Shown one piece after another: positions 47,518 through 58,923 of a stretch of 64,000 nt of DNA. Made by a program: the position numbers and the translations under genes. The first letter of the stretch is position 1. Each line of letters starts with the position of its first letter. This stretch comes from Rhododendron vialii (Eukaryota > Streptophyta > Magnoliopsida > Ericales > Ericaceae), in contig NC_080559.1 in NCBI RefSeq assembly GCF_030253575.1, forward strand, positions 26,624,501-26,688,500. The letters run 5' to 3'. The notes beneath the pieces are model-generated. The model had not been told where the DNA came from and did no database searches. It was given only the letters and a program-made list of their open reading frames with translations.

Positions 47518-47642
47518 GAATTTAAACAAGTTTGAGTGTGGAAACTGAAGTTGGAGAGAGAGAGGGAGCACATACAATCAATGTACGAATCCAAACAAGT
47601 TTGAGTGTGGAAACTGAAGTCGGAGAGAGAGAGAGAGCGCGC
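47518..47642 (+). repeat. Direct repeat with GA runs
   Basis: AAACAAGTTTGAGTGTGGAA then ACTGAAGTYGGAGAGAGA appears twice, about 70 bases apart. It is followed by GCGCGCGC and a GGTGGC-rich stretch (to about 47790), in which the open frame has no known domain. Confidence 0.8.
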
Positions 47643-48289
47643 GCTTGTCGGTGGGTGGGTTTAGCATCGGTGGTTGCACCTAGGGGAGGCGATCTTCTCG
47701 AGGGGTTGCATCGGTGGTCCCCGACGGTGGAGTTGAGGTGCTTCCGGTGGCGGTGGCGGTGGTGGTGGTCGGCGCTACCGGTACTGGCCGCTAGGTGGTC
47801 ATTGTTCCTCCTAGATCTCTCTCTGTCGCTCTGTACGTTAGGTCATGTCGACAAACTAAAACTCATGTACGTTTTAGTTTTGTTTTTTTAAAGTGTGTTG
47901 TGTCAACATTAATTAATTATTATGGCTGATTGTGGTAAATCTTTGTGTATGCAGCATTATTGCACTAACGACAAAAGGTTTGTTTATAACTTTGCAGTAC
48001 TGCATGTATGTATGTTGTTGTTTTTACTTTTTGAAAAAAGGGAACACACACCAAGAAACAAATTACTATTATACAACAGTAGAAATTATCATTGGTTGTT
48101 TACGAGTCCCCTTCGACCCAGATTATAGTGGTAATAACAATTATGGCTGTAATTATATGAATGCGAAATGAGAACTAACAAAGGGTCATAGGAAGGCCGA
48201 GGAAAATCAACAAAATGATTAGGAATTAATAAATTACTCCAGTAATTAGATGTTCGTTGCAATTTTCTTGCTTATGTCACTGCAAATCA
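47643..48289. other. GGTGGC-rich stretch and spacer
   Basis: About 47690-47790 is GC-rich with GGCGGTGGCGGTGGTGGTGG. No protein family or RNA could be recognised. AT-rich DNA follows up to the edge of the PME duplication. Confidence 0.35.
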
Positions 48290-48921
48290 CGATTACCGTT
48301 TTTTTTTTAATGCTTCTTGTTTCATTGGACAATTTTTATTTTGTTATTTTCGAAGAAATTAATTTATCAATATTTGGAAAGAAAAACAAAGACTATATGT
48401 ACCAATGGCACAACAATGCCAGTTTTTGTTGTTACGAGGAAGAGTTGTAGCGATGAGTTTATCATACTTCAACAAATCTCAAAGGCCCGTTATATATCCA
48501 TAATATGCCAGATTCGCATTTTTTGATATTGGGTTAAAAATTAGGCCCAGGATACATCCCAAGTTCAGTGCGCAAACTAATGTCTGGCCCAATGTTGGTT
48601 TGGCAGTAGAGGTGGGCGTCCACACATGCTGGACGATTTTCGGAAACATCTGTGTCCGTAGTATTTTTGTTTCAGGCCTAACAGTACGTCTAAAACTCTA
48701 ATATTCGCGTTCGGTACAATGGTTACCTTAGGTGGCAGTATTAGTCTCGCAGTCTTACACTCTTAATTACTCCAGTTTTGAATAAAAACAGGCCAGTAGT
48801 ATAATTTTACTGTTGAATAAGTTTTAACTCAACCTAGAGATTTTTTTAAGTGATAACAATCGCGAAAACATGTCCTTCAATAATTATGTCGTTACACTGA
48901 GACAGCGAGACAAGAGTCCGA

Positions 48922-49243
48922 CTGTGTACACCAAAATACACAAAATGTGCACCGTGTTATGTGAAATCGACCTCGGAATTTCACACAGTTGATCAAAACT
49001 GCTTGATTTATTTAAATATTTTTTAAATATTCATGTAAAAAAAATAGCTCAATCAGATATCGGTAAGATTATGCAAAAAATTAATTAAGTTCTTACCGAT
49101 ATCAGACTGAGTTGATTTTCTACAGAAAACCCTTAAAACAATATTTTAAATAAACTGCACTGTTTGATCATTTGTGTAGAATTTTGAGATGAGTTCCATA
49201 GAATGTGACTGATGTGTATTTGGAGTACACCAAATGTTATACC
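48922..49243. mobile_element. Palindromic MITE downstream of PME1
   Basis: Left TGTACACCAAAATACACAAA faces right GATGTGTATTTGGAGTACAC then C. The centre holds AGCTCAATCAGATATCGGTA and its complement. It was duplicated together with PME1/PME2; the sister copy is 52688-53005. It belongs to the GATATCGG family also seen at 38-388. Confidence 0.7.
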
Positions 49244-49494
49244 CATAGTTTGATTGGAACCTTAAATGGCATTTACAGATACACAGTACTCTCCAAGTTT
49301 GATTTACTAAACTTTTTAACAAAACTAGAAACAAATACCTCCTTATCAACAAAAAAATAAAAAATTAATGCCAAGTTTAATGGAAGACCTTTACTGCATT
49401 AATCAACTCTGAGAAAATTCCTCATCAAAAGCAATTGCTCACTTCCTTCAACAAAGACCTTGCAAATAGTTTGATGCCCAAAATTAAAGACCAA

Positions 49495-51592
49495 TTACAT
49501 ACCAAGAAAAAAAGGCACGCCAGTCCTAGGCAGCCACGTTTGACCTTGAATAAAATTCGCAACCGTGAACTGATTCGCCTCATTTCGATCGGTCATAACC
49601 CGATACCCCGCCCACCTCACTCTCCCCCGGGTCGAGGAACCCATACCCCGGTTCCCAAACTCCCTATAATCAACAGGAGGGTTAGTCAGAAGCCCAGGAG
49701 ACGAACCTTGCCACGCCAACCACCCTTCCGGATGAATGGGCAGATCAAAATCGCAGTTCATAAAAATGGTCCGCGCGTGGTCCCCCCACGGCCGGCCCAA
49801 GTAAATCTTCGTGCGCCCAAAAGCCTCTCTTAGATCAGGCGCCGCAGTGACCCGGCAGTTTTGGAAAACGAGCCCAGTGGACAAGTTGGTGACGCCTCGC
49901 TTTGAGGCCGTGATTGTGATTTGGTTACCGGTGAAGGATTTTCTGGCGATGATGTTGGAGTTTTGGAAAATGGAGTTGCCATCCCCGCATATGAAATCCA
50001 CGGTGCCGTAAACGTCACATTCTTTGAAAAACTGTCGGCCAGTACCTCGCAATAAAATGGTGTCTTGGTACCCGTCGAAGCCCACGCGGTAGAAGGCCGA
50101 TTGTGGGGCTTCGATTGTGATCGCCGGGGCTGGTTGGTACCGGTACGTGTTCTGGAATGTTAGGTCCCGAGCCACGAAACCGTCCCCCCGAACCACTGCA
50201 AAAGTTTTAACAAGGATATGTTGTTAGGGAATATATTCGTTAGAGTGATGGGGTATTGTTTCAATAAACTCTTAATCACCTAATCAGGATAAATTTTACG
50301 TATTATTGTTAGGAATAAAATAAACGTCCTATGAATTGAAAAAAAAAAATCACCATATTCATTTTTAACAAAAAATTGTTTTTCCTTGTATCTTTTTCTG
50401 AAATTGATTCTTTATGTTATTACTTTTCTGATTTTTATCCTTAAATTAGAAGCTAGCGCACAAAGGCTGAAAAGCCTGCCTTTGTTGCTCACTGCTTTGT
50501 AGGCTCGAAAATCTCTCTTTCACCTCTCCTCCTTGTCTTCATTCTGATTGAGTCGCTTCTTCCTTGGAGCAAGTGCGTGTGTGTTGACGATTAAAGACCC
50601 CAAACCAATCTATATATTGTCCGGTCGCACCCTGAAAGTCTATTAACACAACATCATAGACAACGATGCGCGCAACATGATGATGTGTTATTATTTCAAT
50701 GGTAGTAATTAAAAAGCATCTCATGCAACAGGAAAATGAACAAAGGTACGCGAGCATGTTTTGCACATTGTTGTTCTAGATGTTGTGTTAGTAGCAAAGC
50801 ACTCCACCTTGTATTTGTCTCCGTATCTTGCACCCTTTTTTTGGGCTGTGTGTGTATTGAGTGCTCTTCTCGCCAAATCGCTAGCTATTCCTATGGCGTC
50901 GCCATCCTAATTCAAGGTGGAATGCTCGTTTTTGTAGTCTCGATGGCCACCTCCCTCCGTCACGTATATATTGTGCGTGCATCATTCACGGCTGTGACTA
51001 GGTCTCTAGTTGGAATGTACCCAAAAAGATCAAATCAAATAGTTTTTGGAATGAAATGGATCATGTGTCGATAGAGAGGAGAGGGAGACATACACACAGT
51101 TGTAGAATTCCATGCATTAAGGTCGCCTAAACCTCTGAAATTGCTACCAGTGATAATGGTCCTCCCTATGCCATCACCTGTGAACCTAATATTCTTCATT
51201 TTCTCATCAACAACTACTACTTCCCTATAAACCCCTGCCTTTATGTGAATGACGAATCGTCCGACGCCTTTCCTCCTGAGCGACGCATCAAGAGCAGCCT
51301 TGATAGTCGGAAAATTTCCCGACCCGTCTTGAGCCACTACGACCGGTGCCCTTCTACCCCTCCTCCTACCCGCCCTTCTCATGCCCGCCAGTACCCTTGG
51401 CCTTCTCCCTCTTCGACGTCTTCCTCTCAGCATCCGTTGCAGAAGACTTCTTTCGCCCTCAAGACTCGAAACATTTCTACTGGGAGTTGCGTCGTTGGAA
51501 TCAGCAGACGATGCAAATTCAATAGCCAAAGCGGTAGCGATTGTGAATAACGCTAATAAAAATAGAAGTTTAATTGCATTTGATGTGCCCAT
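49495..51592 (-). CDS. PME: Pectin methylesterase PME1 with Arg-rich linker, no PMEI domain
   Basis: Two exons (51094-51592 and 49495-50195) give 399 aa. The signal peptide is about 1-23 (LLFLLALFTIATALA). An RSLLQ processing-type site at 48-52 is followed by a linker with 16 Arg in residues 53-81. The pectinesterase domain then begins VVVAQDGSGNFPTIKAAL. Catalytic features: GVYRE, QAPAIT (transition-state Gln), GYQDTIL (Asp), GTVDFICGD (Asp) and YLGRPWGD (Arg, Trp). The enzyme demethylates homogalacturonan in the wall. The inhibitor-like pro-domain found in PME4 is absent. Usual QAVAL and FIFGN are QAPAI and FICGD, as in PME2 and PME3. The intron splits the codon before VRGDGF in phase 1. 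TATATA lies about 26 bases before the ATG. Confidence 0.9.
50196..51093 (-). other. PME1 intron, core inverted relative to PME2
   Basis: The outer about 70 bases at each end align directly with the PME2 intron. About 50262-51045 aligns with PME2 54000-55690 only as the reverse complement. For example, CTTCATTCTGATTGAGTCGC then TTCTTCC here is GGAAGAAGCGACTCAATCAA then AATGAAG there. Confidence 0.85.
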
Positions 51593-51662
51593 TTTTTACC
51601 CCCGGCCTTATTTCTTGTATATATGTACTCTGCTTTGTTGTAAACAAGTTGATAGATACAAG

Positions 51663-51690
51663 TATACAACCCCTTGTGAGGGGTTGTATA
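51663..51690. promoter_or_regulatory. Perfect palindrome in PME1 promoter
   Basis: TATACAACCCCT and AGGGGTTGTATA surround the 4-base loop TGTG, 71 bases upstream of the ATG. The same 12-base arms occur before PME2 (56331-56358). It could be a protein-binding dyad or an RNA hairpin in the 5' leader; not proven. Confidence 0.6.
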
Positions 51691-52687
51691 ACTATAGGGC
51701 TTAATGTTTTTTTTGGCTAAAAACATAGGTAAATTGAGAAGTAGTAGTGTCCGTAAAACAGTTTAACATGGCCTAGATTGGTATTAATGTGTTGCGTTAA
51801 TGAAGGTTATTTGTTTTCTTATGTTGTTAATGAAGTCATGCTGCGTTATAAAAAGGGATTTTCATGCAATCAATGAAAACTTATTAAATTCACGCCGCTG
51901 ATCGATAACTTTACAAGAACGCAGAGCACTTGAATTTCCATGCTTCTGCGGGGCTTCAAATTCCAATTTTCTTGAAATTCATTCCTTTATTAATTAGACA
52001 ATTAAGGTTTAACACCACTGTTTTCATAGTAGAAAATTGCTTAAACATTGTTAATTAGCAATTTCTTAAATGGATAACTAAAACCTCAACATTGTTTAGC
52101 TTACCGTTCTTTTTTGAATGTTTCTTGTTTCATTGGACAATTTCTATTTTTTTTCTCGAACAAATTTATTAATATTTTGGAATGAAAAACTAAAGCTAAA
52201 CGTAGCAATGGCACAACGACAACACCACTCAAAACCAATAAAAAAAAAAAACCAGGGAAGGAACGACGCCAGCTTCTCAAAGAGTTTATCATACTTCAAC
52301 AAATCTCAAAGGCCCATTGTGTATAATATGCCAGATTTGCATTTTTCATATTTGGTTAAAAACTAGGCCCAGAATCTATCCCAAGTTCAGTGTGCAAACT
52401 AATGTGTTATTCGCAGTAGATGTGGGACTCCACAGTACATACTGGACGATTTTTGGAAACATCTTTGTTCGTAACATCTTTGTTCTGCTGCCTATCTAAA
52501 ACTTTAATATTCGTGTCGGGTTCAGGGATTACCTTTGGTGGCAGTATTACTCTCGCAGTCTTAATTAATTTTGAATAATAACTGGCTAGTATAATTTTAC
52601 TATTGAATTTTAGTCTTGCATCCTTAATAAACTTAGAAATTTTTTAAGTCATAACAATCGCGAAAACACATCCTTCCACAATTATGT

Positions 52688-53005
52688 CGTTGTACACCAT
52701 TTGGTGTGCAAAAAATGTACACCGTGTTGTATGGAATTCACCTCGGAATTCTACACAAATGATTTAAACCGCTCAATTTAGTTAAAATATTTTTAAAAAA
52801 AATTATTGTAAAAAATTAGCTCAATTGGATATCAATTAGGTTGAGCAAAAAAATGATCTCAAGTCCTTACCAATAACAAACCGAACTAATTTTCTGTAGG
52901 AGACCCTTAAAAATAATATTTTAAACAAATTAAACTTTTTCGATTATTTGTGTGAAATCCCGAGACGAGTTCCATAAAATTTGGTGTACACCAAATCGTA
53001 TACCC
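52688..53005. mobile_element. Palindromic MITE downstream of PME2
   Basis: TGTACACCATTTGGTGTGCA on the left and AATTTGGTGTACACCAAATC on the right, with a diverged GATATC centre. Sister copy of 48922-49243, so the insertion predates the PME1/PME2 duplication. Confidence 0.7.
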
Positions 53006-53255
53006 ATAGTTTTATTGGAACTTTAAATGGTATTTACAGATACACTCTCCAAGTTTGATTTACCAACTCTTTAACAAAACTAGAAACAATACCTCCTTAA
53101 TTATCAACAGAAAAGTCAAAATTAATGCCAAGTTTAATGGAAGACCTTTGCTACAATCAACAGTGAGAAAATTCCTCATCAAAAGCAATTGCTCAATTCC
53201 TTCCACAATGACCTTGCAAATAGCTCGATGTCCAAAATTAAAGACCAATTTAGCC

Positions 53256-56200
53256 TTATAGACCAAGGAAATAAGGCACGCCAGTCCTTGGCAGCCACGT
53301 GTGACCTTGAATAAAATTCGCGACCGTGAACTGATTCGCCTCATTTCGATCAGTCATAATAACCCGATACCTGCTCCACCTCCCCCGGGTCAAGGAACCC
53401 ATACCCCTGTTCCCAAACTCCCTATAATAAACCTTGCCAAGCGACTCGGGCCTACCTGGCCAGTCCAACCACCCCTCCGGATGAATTGGCAGATCCAAGT
53501 CACAGTTCATAAAAATGGTCCTCGCCTGGTCCCCCCACGGCCGGCCCAAGTAAATCTCCTTGGACCCAAATTCCTTTCTTAAATCAGGCGCTGCAGTGAC
53601 CCGGCAGTTTTGGAAAACGAGCCCAGTGGACAAGTTGGCGTCGTCTCGCTTTGAGGCCGTGATTGTGATTTGGTTACCAGTGGAGGAATTTCGGGCGATG
53701 ATGTTGGAGTTTTGGAAAATTGCGGTGCCATCTCCGCATATAAAATCCACGGTGCCGTAAACGTCGCATTCTTTGAAAAACTGTTGGCCACTTCTGAATA
53801 AAATGGTGTCTTGGTACCCGTCGAACCCCACACGGTAGAATGCCGACCGCGGGGCGTCGATTGTGATCGCTGGGGCTTGCGCCTTCCGGTGTGTGTTCTG
53901 GAATGTTATGTCCCGAGCCACGAAACCGTCCCCCTGAACCACTGCAAAAGTTTTAACAAGGATATGTTGTTAGGGAATATGTTAGTTAGAGTGATGGGGT
54001 ATGATCTTTTTGACTTATCATTTTGGTACATTTCGACCAAAGACCTAGTCACAGTTGTGAATGATACGCACGATATGCGACAAAGGGAGCTGGCCATCGG
54101 GATTACTAAAGAGATTGAATTATTTAAACCGCTAGTGTAAAACATTTGTTTTCTCCAAATCAATTACATTACGTCAGCATGTTCTATTAATTGAGACTAC
54201 TGTTTTAATAACATGGCGCGATATAATTAATTTAGAGGAAACAAATGTTTACACCGCCAGTGTATATAACTTATTCTCATTATTAATACGAACATTCCAC
54301 CTTGAATCATGACGGCGACACCTTAGGAATAGCTAGCGATTTGGTGAGAAGAGCGTTGAATACACACAAAGGCCAAAAGAAGGGTGCAAGATACAGAGAT
54401 AAATGGAGGGTGGAGTTTGCTACTCACACAACATCTAGCTAGAACAACAATGTGCACAACATGCTCGAGTATCGATGCCGGTGTGAATTCATGAAAGATA
54501 TAGTGATTATTTAAAATAGTGTTTGATTAGAAAATTTTGTGATCTCCTATTTTTAGTCTTGAATTATTTTATTTTCGTACTTAGGTTGATCTAATTTTTC
54601 TTTTACTATTTAGAATCTTGGTTAATAAGGCAGTAGTTTCTTAATTTGAATTTACCTTTTTAGTATTACAAGGATTGCTTATAAGTAAGGTTGTAAGAGT
54701 AAGGCTATCCACAGTAGTATAATCAAATGTCAATTGTTTTTAAAGTTAACAATGTTTGTGCAAAAGATGACTCATAATGGTATAATCAAACTTAGCAACA
54801 TCCTTAAAAATAATCAAATTTTAGGTTTTGGATAACCAAAACTAGCAACATTTTTCAATAATCAAAATCATTTTTAAGCTTTGGATAATCAAATGCTGAC
54901 GTGACACATTTTGGTTATTGATTTTGATTATTCCCATTGCGGATGCTCTAAGCCTTAGGGCTATGGAGTTTTTTTTTTTTTTTATTAATGAAATTATAAA
55001 GAGTGTTCTCCTTTTTGCCAACTTTTGGGTATTCTGTGTGAATTAACCAATTGTTATTGCCTTTATTCATGGGTATTCTCAGACTAAACAGATTTAAGGA
55101 AAAGTTGTCGCGATCTTGTCGCCCGATCTCCTTTTTTCAACACACTACGCTACATCAAGTACCTTTTGTTGTTCATTTTCCTGTTGCATGAGATGCTATT
55201 TAATTAACACAACCAATGAAATAATGACACATCATCATGTTGTGCACATCGTTGTGTATGATGTAGTGTTAATAGACTTTCAGGGTGCGACCTGACAATA
55301 TAATTCGGTTCGGGGTCTTTGATCGTCAACACACAAACTGAACTGAAAGATCGCAAAATATGAGACAACAAGGAGCTAACCAAGCACTTGCTCGAAGGAA
55401 GAAGCGACTCAATCAAAATGAAGACAAGGAGGAGATGTCAGAGGTGAAAGAGAGATTTTCGAGCAACAAAAGCTGAAAAGCCGTTGTGCGCTAGCTTCTA
55501 ATCTAAGGGTAAAAATGAGATAAGTATAAGAATATAAAGAATCAATCTCAGAAAAAGATACAAGAAAAAACAAATTTTGGTTAAAAATGAATATGGTGAT
55601 TTTTTTTTTTTTAAATTCTTAGGACGTTTATTTGATTCCTAACAATAGTACGTAAAAATTATCATGATCATGTGATTAAGAGTTTACTGAAATGAACAAA
55701 TCAAATAATATTTGGAATGCGATGGATCATGTGTCGATAGAGAGGAGAGGGAGACATACACACAGTTGCAGAATTCCAGGTACGAAGGCCTAATAAACTG
55801 TTGTGATTGTGTCCAGTGATAATGGTCCTCCCTATGCCATCACCTGTGAACCTAATATTCTTCATTCTCTCATCAACAACAACTATTTCATTATAAACCC
55901 CTGCCTTTATGTGAATGACGAATCGTCCGACGCCTTTCCTCGTGAGCGACGCATCAAGAGCAGCCTTGATAGTCGGGAAATTTCCCGACCCATCTTGAGC
56001 CACTACGACGGGTGCCCTCCTACCCTTCCTCCTACCCGCCCTTCTCATGCCCGCCTGTCCACTTGGCCTTCTCCCTCTTCGACGTCTTCCTCTCAGCATC
56101 CGTTGCAGAAGACTTCTTTCCCCCTCTGAACTCGAAACATTTCTACTGGGAGTTGCGTCGTTGGAATCAGCAGACGATGCAAATTCAATAGCCAAAGCGG

Positions 56201-56258
56201 TAGCGATTGTGAATAACGCTAATAGAAATAGAAGTTTAATTGCATTTAATGTGCCCAT
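53256..56258 (-). CDS. PME: Pectin methylesterase PME2 with Arg-rich linker, no PMEI domain
   Basis: Two exons (55760-56258 and 53256-53941) give 394 aa. It is very close to PME1: the same signal peptide, RSLLQ at 48-52, and an Arg-rich linker (RRRRGRR, MRRAGRRKGRR). Catalytic features are intact: GVYNE, QAPAIT, GYQDTILF, GTVDFICGD, YLGRPWGDQ. Near the C-terminus a few residues are missing relative to PME1 (after WLDWPGRPE and in LTRGRWSR). The intron is 1818 bases against 898 in PME1. The product should be secreted and act on wall pectin. The promoter is nearly identical to that of PME1, so the two may be co-expressed. Confidence 0.9.
54697..54948. mobile_element. GAGCATCC-type MITE in PME2 intron
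   Basis: GCTATCCACAGTAGTATAAT then CAAA on the left; TTTTGATTATTCCCATTGCG then GATGCTC on the right. It is related to the element at 12069-12754. It is absent from the PME1 intron, so it inserted after the duplication or was lost from PME1. Confidence 0.65.
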
Positions 56259-56330
56259 TTTTTACCCCCGGCCTTATTTCTTGTATACATATGTACTCTG
56301 CTTTGTTGTAAACAAGTTGATAGATACAAG

Positions 56331-56358
56331 TATACAACCCCTTGCGAGGGGTTGTATA
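56331..56358. promoter_or_regulatory. Perfect palindrome in PME2 promoter
   Basis: Same 12-base arms as at 51663-51690, with loop TGCG instead of TGTG. The distance to the ATG is similar (about 73 bases). Confidence 0.6.
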
Positions 56359-56725
56359 ACTATAGGGCTTAATGTTTTTTTTGGCTAAAAACATAGGTAA
56401 ATTGAGAAGTAGTAGTGTCCGTAAAACAGTTTAACATGGCCTAGATTGGTATTAATGTGTTGCGTTAATGAAGGTTATTTGTTTTCTTATGTTGTTAATG
56501 AAGTCATGCTGCGTTATAAAAAGGGATTTTCATGCAATCAATGAAAGCTTATTAAATTCACGCCGCTGATCGATAAGTTTACAAGAACGCAGAGCACTTC
56601 TATTTCCATGCTTCTACATGCAGGGCTTCTAAATCCAATTTTCTTGACATTCATTCCCTTATTAATTACTAGATAGACAACTTTAAGGTCTAACACCACT
56701 GTTTTCATAGCAGAAAATTGCTCTA

Positions 56726-57374
56726 ACCGATTTTCGAGTATCATCAACTTCAAGCTCCACCATTAAAGGCTTCAAGAGAGTAAACTGCTTGGCTCGGTTT
56801 CTCCTAAAAAAATTGTCTGTAGCGTAAGGACTTTAGTCAAGTTATTTTTGGTAATTGAATATTTAGTTGATGTACGGAAGATGGAAGAAGAGTGACATGT
56901 CTCGAAATCCGTATTTTTGACTTTTAAACCATTTAGACAATAGGGGAATCCCAACCTTATTGAGGGTTTTCATCCATATTCTAAGTTGAAATTGCATCGC
57001 AGTTAAGGAAATCTGATTTAATTTGTTCTACAAAATGTTTTTTTTATCGGTAAAAATCATAATTGTTAGAATAATTAGATTAACATTTCGAAAGTGGAGT
57101 TGAACTCCTAACTTTCTTTCTCCGACCACCTAAATGCACTATCTGTTCGATTGCCAACTTTTCAAGAGCAGTTTGTATACACTATACGCAAATATCCTGT
57201 ATCCTCGCCATGGCCGGCCCAAGAATTTCTTAAATGATCAAGTCCTTCGATACTGTGGATATAAACTCCAATCTTTTACTACCTTGGATCAGTCCGGCTA
57301 GGACCGTCGCTACATTTTTTTTTTTCATTGTTGCGCTTCATCGAATAAGTGTAGTTCCAAAAGGTTTATTGCAG
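56726..57374. other. Spacer between PME2 unit and MITE cluster
   Basis: No gene was supported. About 57070-57160 (GAAAGTGGAGTTGAACTCCT then AAC) has a weak tRNA-like look but no cloverleaf could be drawn. Confidence 0.35.
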
Positions 57375-57590
57375 GACGATGCTATGGTGTCTACCCTCCA
57401 TTTGGGGACACCATAATTTTTGGCATAATCTCACCATTACAAGCATTTTTTAGGAATTTTTTGGGTTATGCTTTGTAAGGCCTTAGTTATACATATCACT
57501 AGTTTTGGTTATGTTTGTAATTAATGGTGAGGTTATACTAAAAATTACGGTGTCCCCAAATGGAAGGTAGACACTATAGTTTTTTGGATG
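57375..57590. mobile_element. GGTGTCCCC palindromic MITE, copy A
   Basis: GATGCTATGGTGTCTACCCT then CCATTTGGGGACACCATAAT on the left faces ATTACGGTGTCCCCAAATGG then AAGGTAGACACTATAG on the right. Copy A is directly followed by copy B. Confidence 0.75.
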
Positions 57591-58306
57591 ATGCTATGGT
57601 GTCCCCGGTCATTTTGAAGACACCGTAATTTTTGGCATAACTTTACCATTATGAATATAACTAAAACCCATTACAAGCATAACAGAATCCAAACAAGACA
57701 TAACTAAGGAATATCCAAAAAACTAACCAAGGCATAATCAAACCCAACTAAGGCATAACAAACAAGTTATGCCTTGCTGTAGTTTTGATTATGCTTTGTT
57801 GTGGTTCTGTTATGCTTGTAATGGATTTTAGTTATACTCATAATGATTTTGTTATGCCAAAAGTTACGGTGTCCCCAAAATGATCGGAAACACCGAAGTC
57901 ATTCCCTAGTTTTTCCCTTATTGCAACGTTTTCAATATGTAGAAGTGGAACTGTTCATTGAATTGATGATTTTAATTTGGGAATGACTTTGGTGTCCCCG
58001 GTCATTTTGGGGACACCGTAACTTTTGACATAACAAAACCATTATGAGTATAATCAAAACTCATTATGAGCATAACTAAAACCATTATGAACATAACACA
58101 ACCATAGCAAGACATAACTTGTTTATTATGCCTTGGTTGGGTTTTGTTATGCCTTAGTTGGTTTTTTGGATATTCCTTGGTTATATCTTGTTAGGGTTCT
58201 GTTATGCTTATAATGGATTTTAGTTATACTCATAATGGTGAAGTTATGCCAAAAATTACGGTGTCCTCAAAATGATTGGGGACACCATAGCATCATCCTT
58301 TTAATT
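57591..58306. mobile_element. Two GGTGTCCCC palindromes (B, C) forming a larger inverted repeat
   Basis: Copy B (57591-57910) and copy C (57960-58306) are each palindromic, with TTTTGGCATAACTTTACCAT-type arms around ATAACAAG/CTTGTTA centres. The outer end of B (GATGATGCTATGGTGTCCCC) is the complement of the outer end of C (GGGGACACCATAGCATCATC). The inner ends also match (AAGTCATTCCC, GGGAATGACTT). About 50 bases of unrelated DNA lie between them. Confidence 0.75.
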
Positions 58307-58339
58307 TCATGAGAATGGCTAGGGTGCACATTTGCATAC

Positions 58340-58520
58340 GAAATGCACCCGTAGCATTTACCACTGAGAGGCGTAACATTTACCACTAAGAGACGTAACA
58401 TTGGAGTAACATTTTACCAATAGGCGTAGCGGTGCATACCGTATGCATCTTTAACCATTGAGAGGCGTACAATTTACCACTGAGAGGCATAACACTTACC
58501 GCTGAGAGGCATAATCTTTT
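58340..58520 (+). repeat. Tandem repeat of about 22 bases, ATTTACCACTGAGAGGCGTAAC
   Basis: Roughly seven imperfect units (ACCACTGAGAGGCGTAACAT, ACCACTAAGAGACGTAACAT, ACCATTGAGAGGCGTACAAT, ACCGCTGAGAGGCATAAT). One unit boundary is broken by GGTGCATACCGTATGCATC, itself a palindrome. Confidence 0.75.
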
Positions 58521-58923
58521 CAACATTCTTCCAACGTAAACGTAACATTTTTCAAAGGTACAGGATGTGTATTGGAGTTTTTTCCTTTAAGGGGTGCCCC
58601 TTCATGCACAATGTATAACCTGATTAGGATTGATTCACTCTCAGTAAATCGATGAAAGGGATCTATGTGATTGAAAATTTAAACTTCAATGTTCTAAACA
58701 AAACCGTGATTCCACCCATGAGGACAAGAAACCTTAAAATCATCTTGAAAATCGTATTACTTTTATTTCACTAACTTCGGAAAAACAGAAACTACCTACT
58801 GAGCTTATTATCTCAAAACAGAAAAACAAAATTATCTTCGAAGATGGCGCGATGATCCCGAATTCCTTACTACGTTCCATTGTTAGGAAAATCTGGCAAT
58901 CCCCAATTCCACAGAAGGCTGGC
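58521..58923. other. 3' flank of PME3
   Basis: Probably contains the PME3 3' UTR near its right end. No other feature was seen. Confidence 0.4.

Larger units (their letters stand above)
48290..52045 (-). repeat. PME tandem duplication, unit 1
   Basis: This unit and 52100-56725 share flanks as well as genes: GCTTCTTGTTTCATTGGACA then ATTT on the left, CAACAAATCTCAAAGGCCC further in, a shared MITE (48922-49243), the gene, its promoter, and CCACTGTTTTCATAG on the right. The promoters (51595-51900 and 56262-56565) are almost identical, which points to recent duplication or gene conversion. Confidence 0.8.
52100..56725 (-). repeat. PME tandem duplication, unit 2
   Basis: Sister of 48290-52045 with the same order: MITE, gene, promoter, flank. 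It is longer because its intron carries about 665 extra bases (roughly 54480-55145), including a GAGCATCC MITE. Confidence 0.8.

Noticed and set aside
50736..51074. 112-codon plus frame in the PME1 intron
   Set aside because: It lies within the inverted intron segment; the homologous part of PME2 is not open in the same way.
57060..57170. Possible tRNA-like sequence
   Set aside because: A box B-like GAGTTGAACTCC is visible on one strand but no cloverleaf or anticodon stem could be formed.
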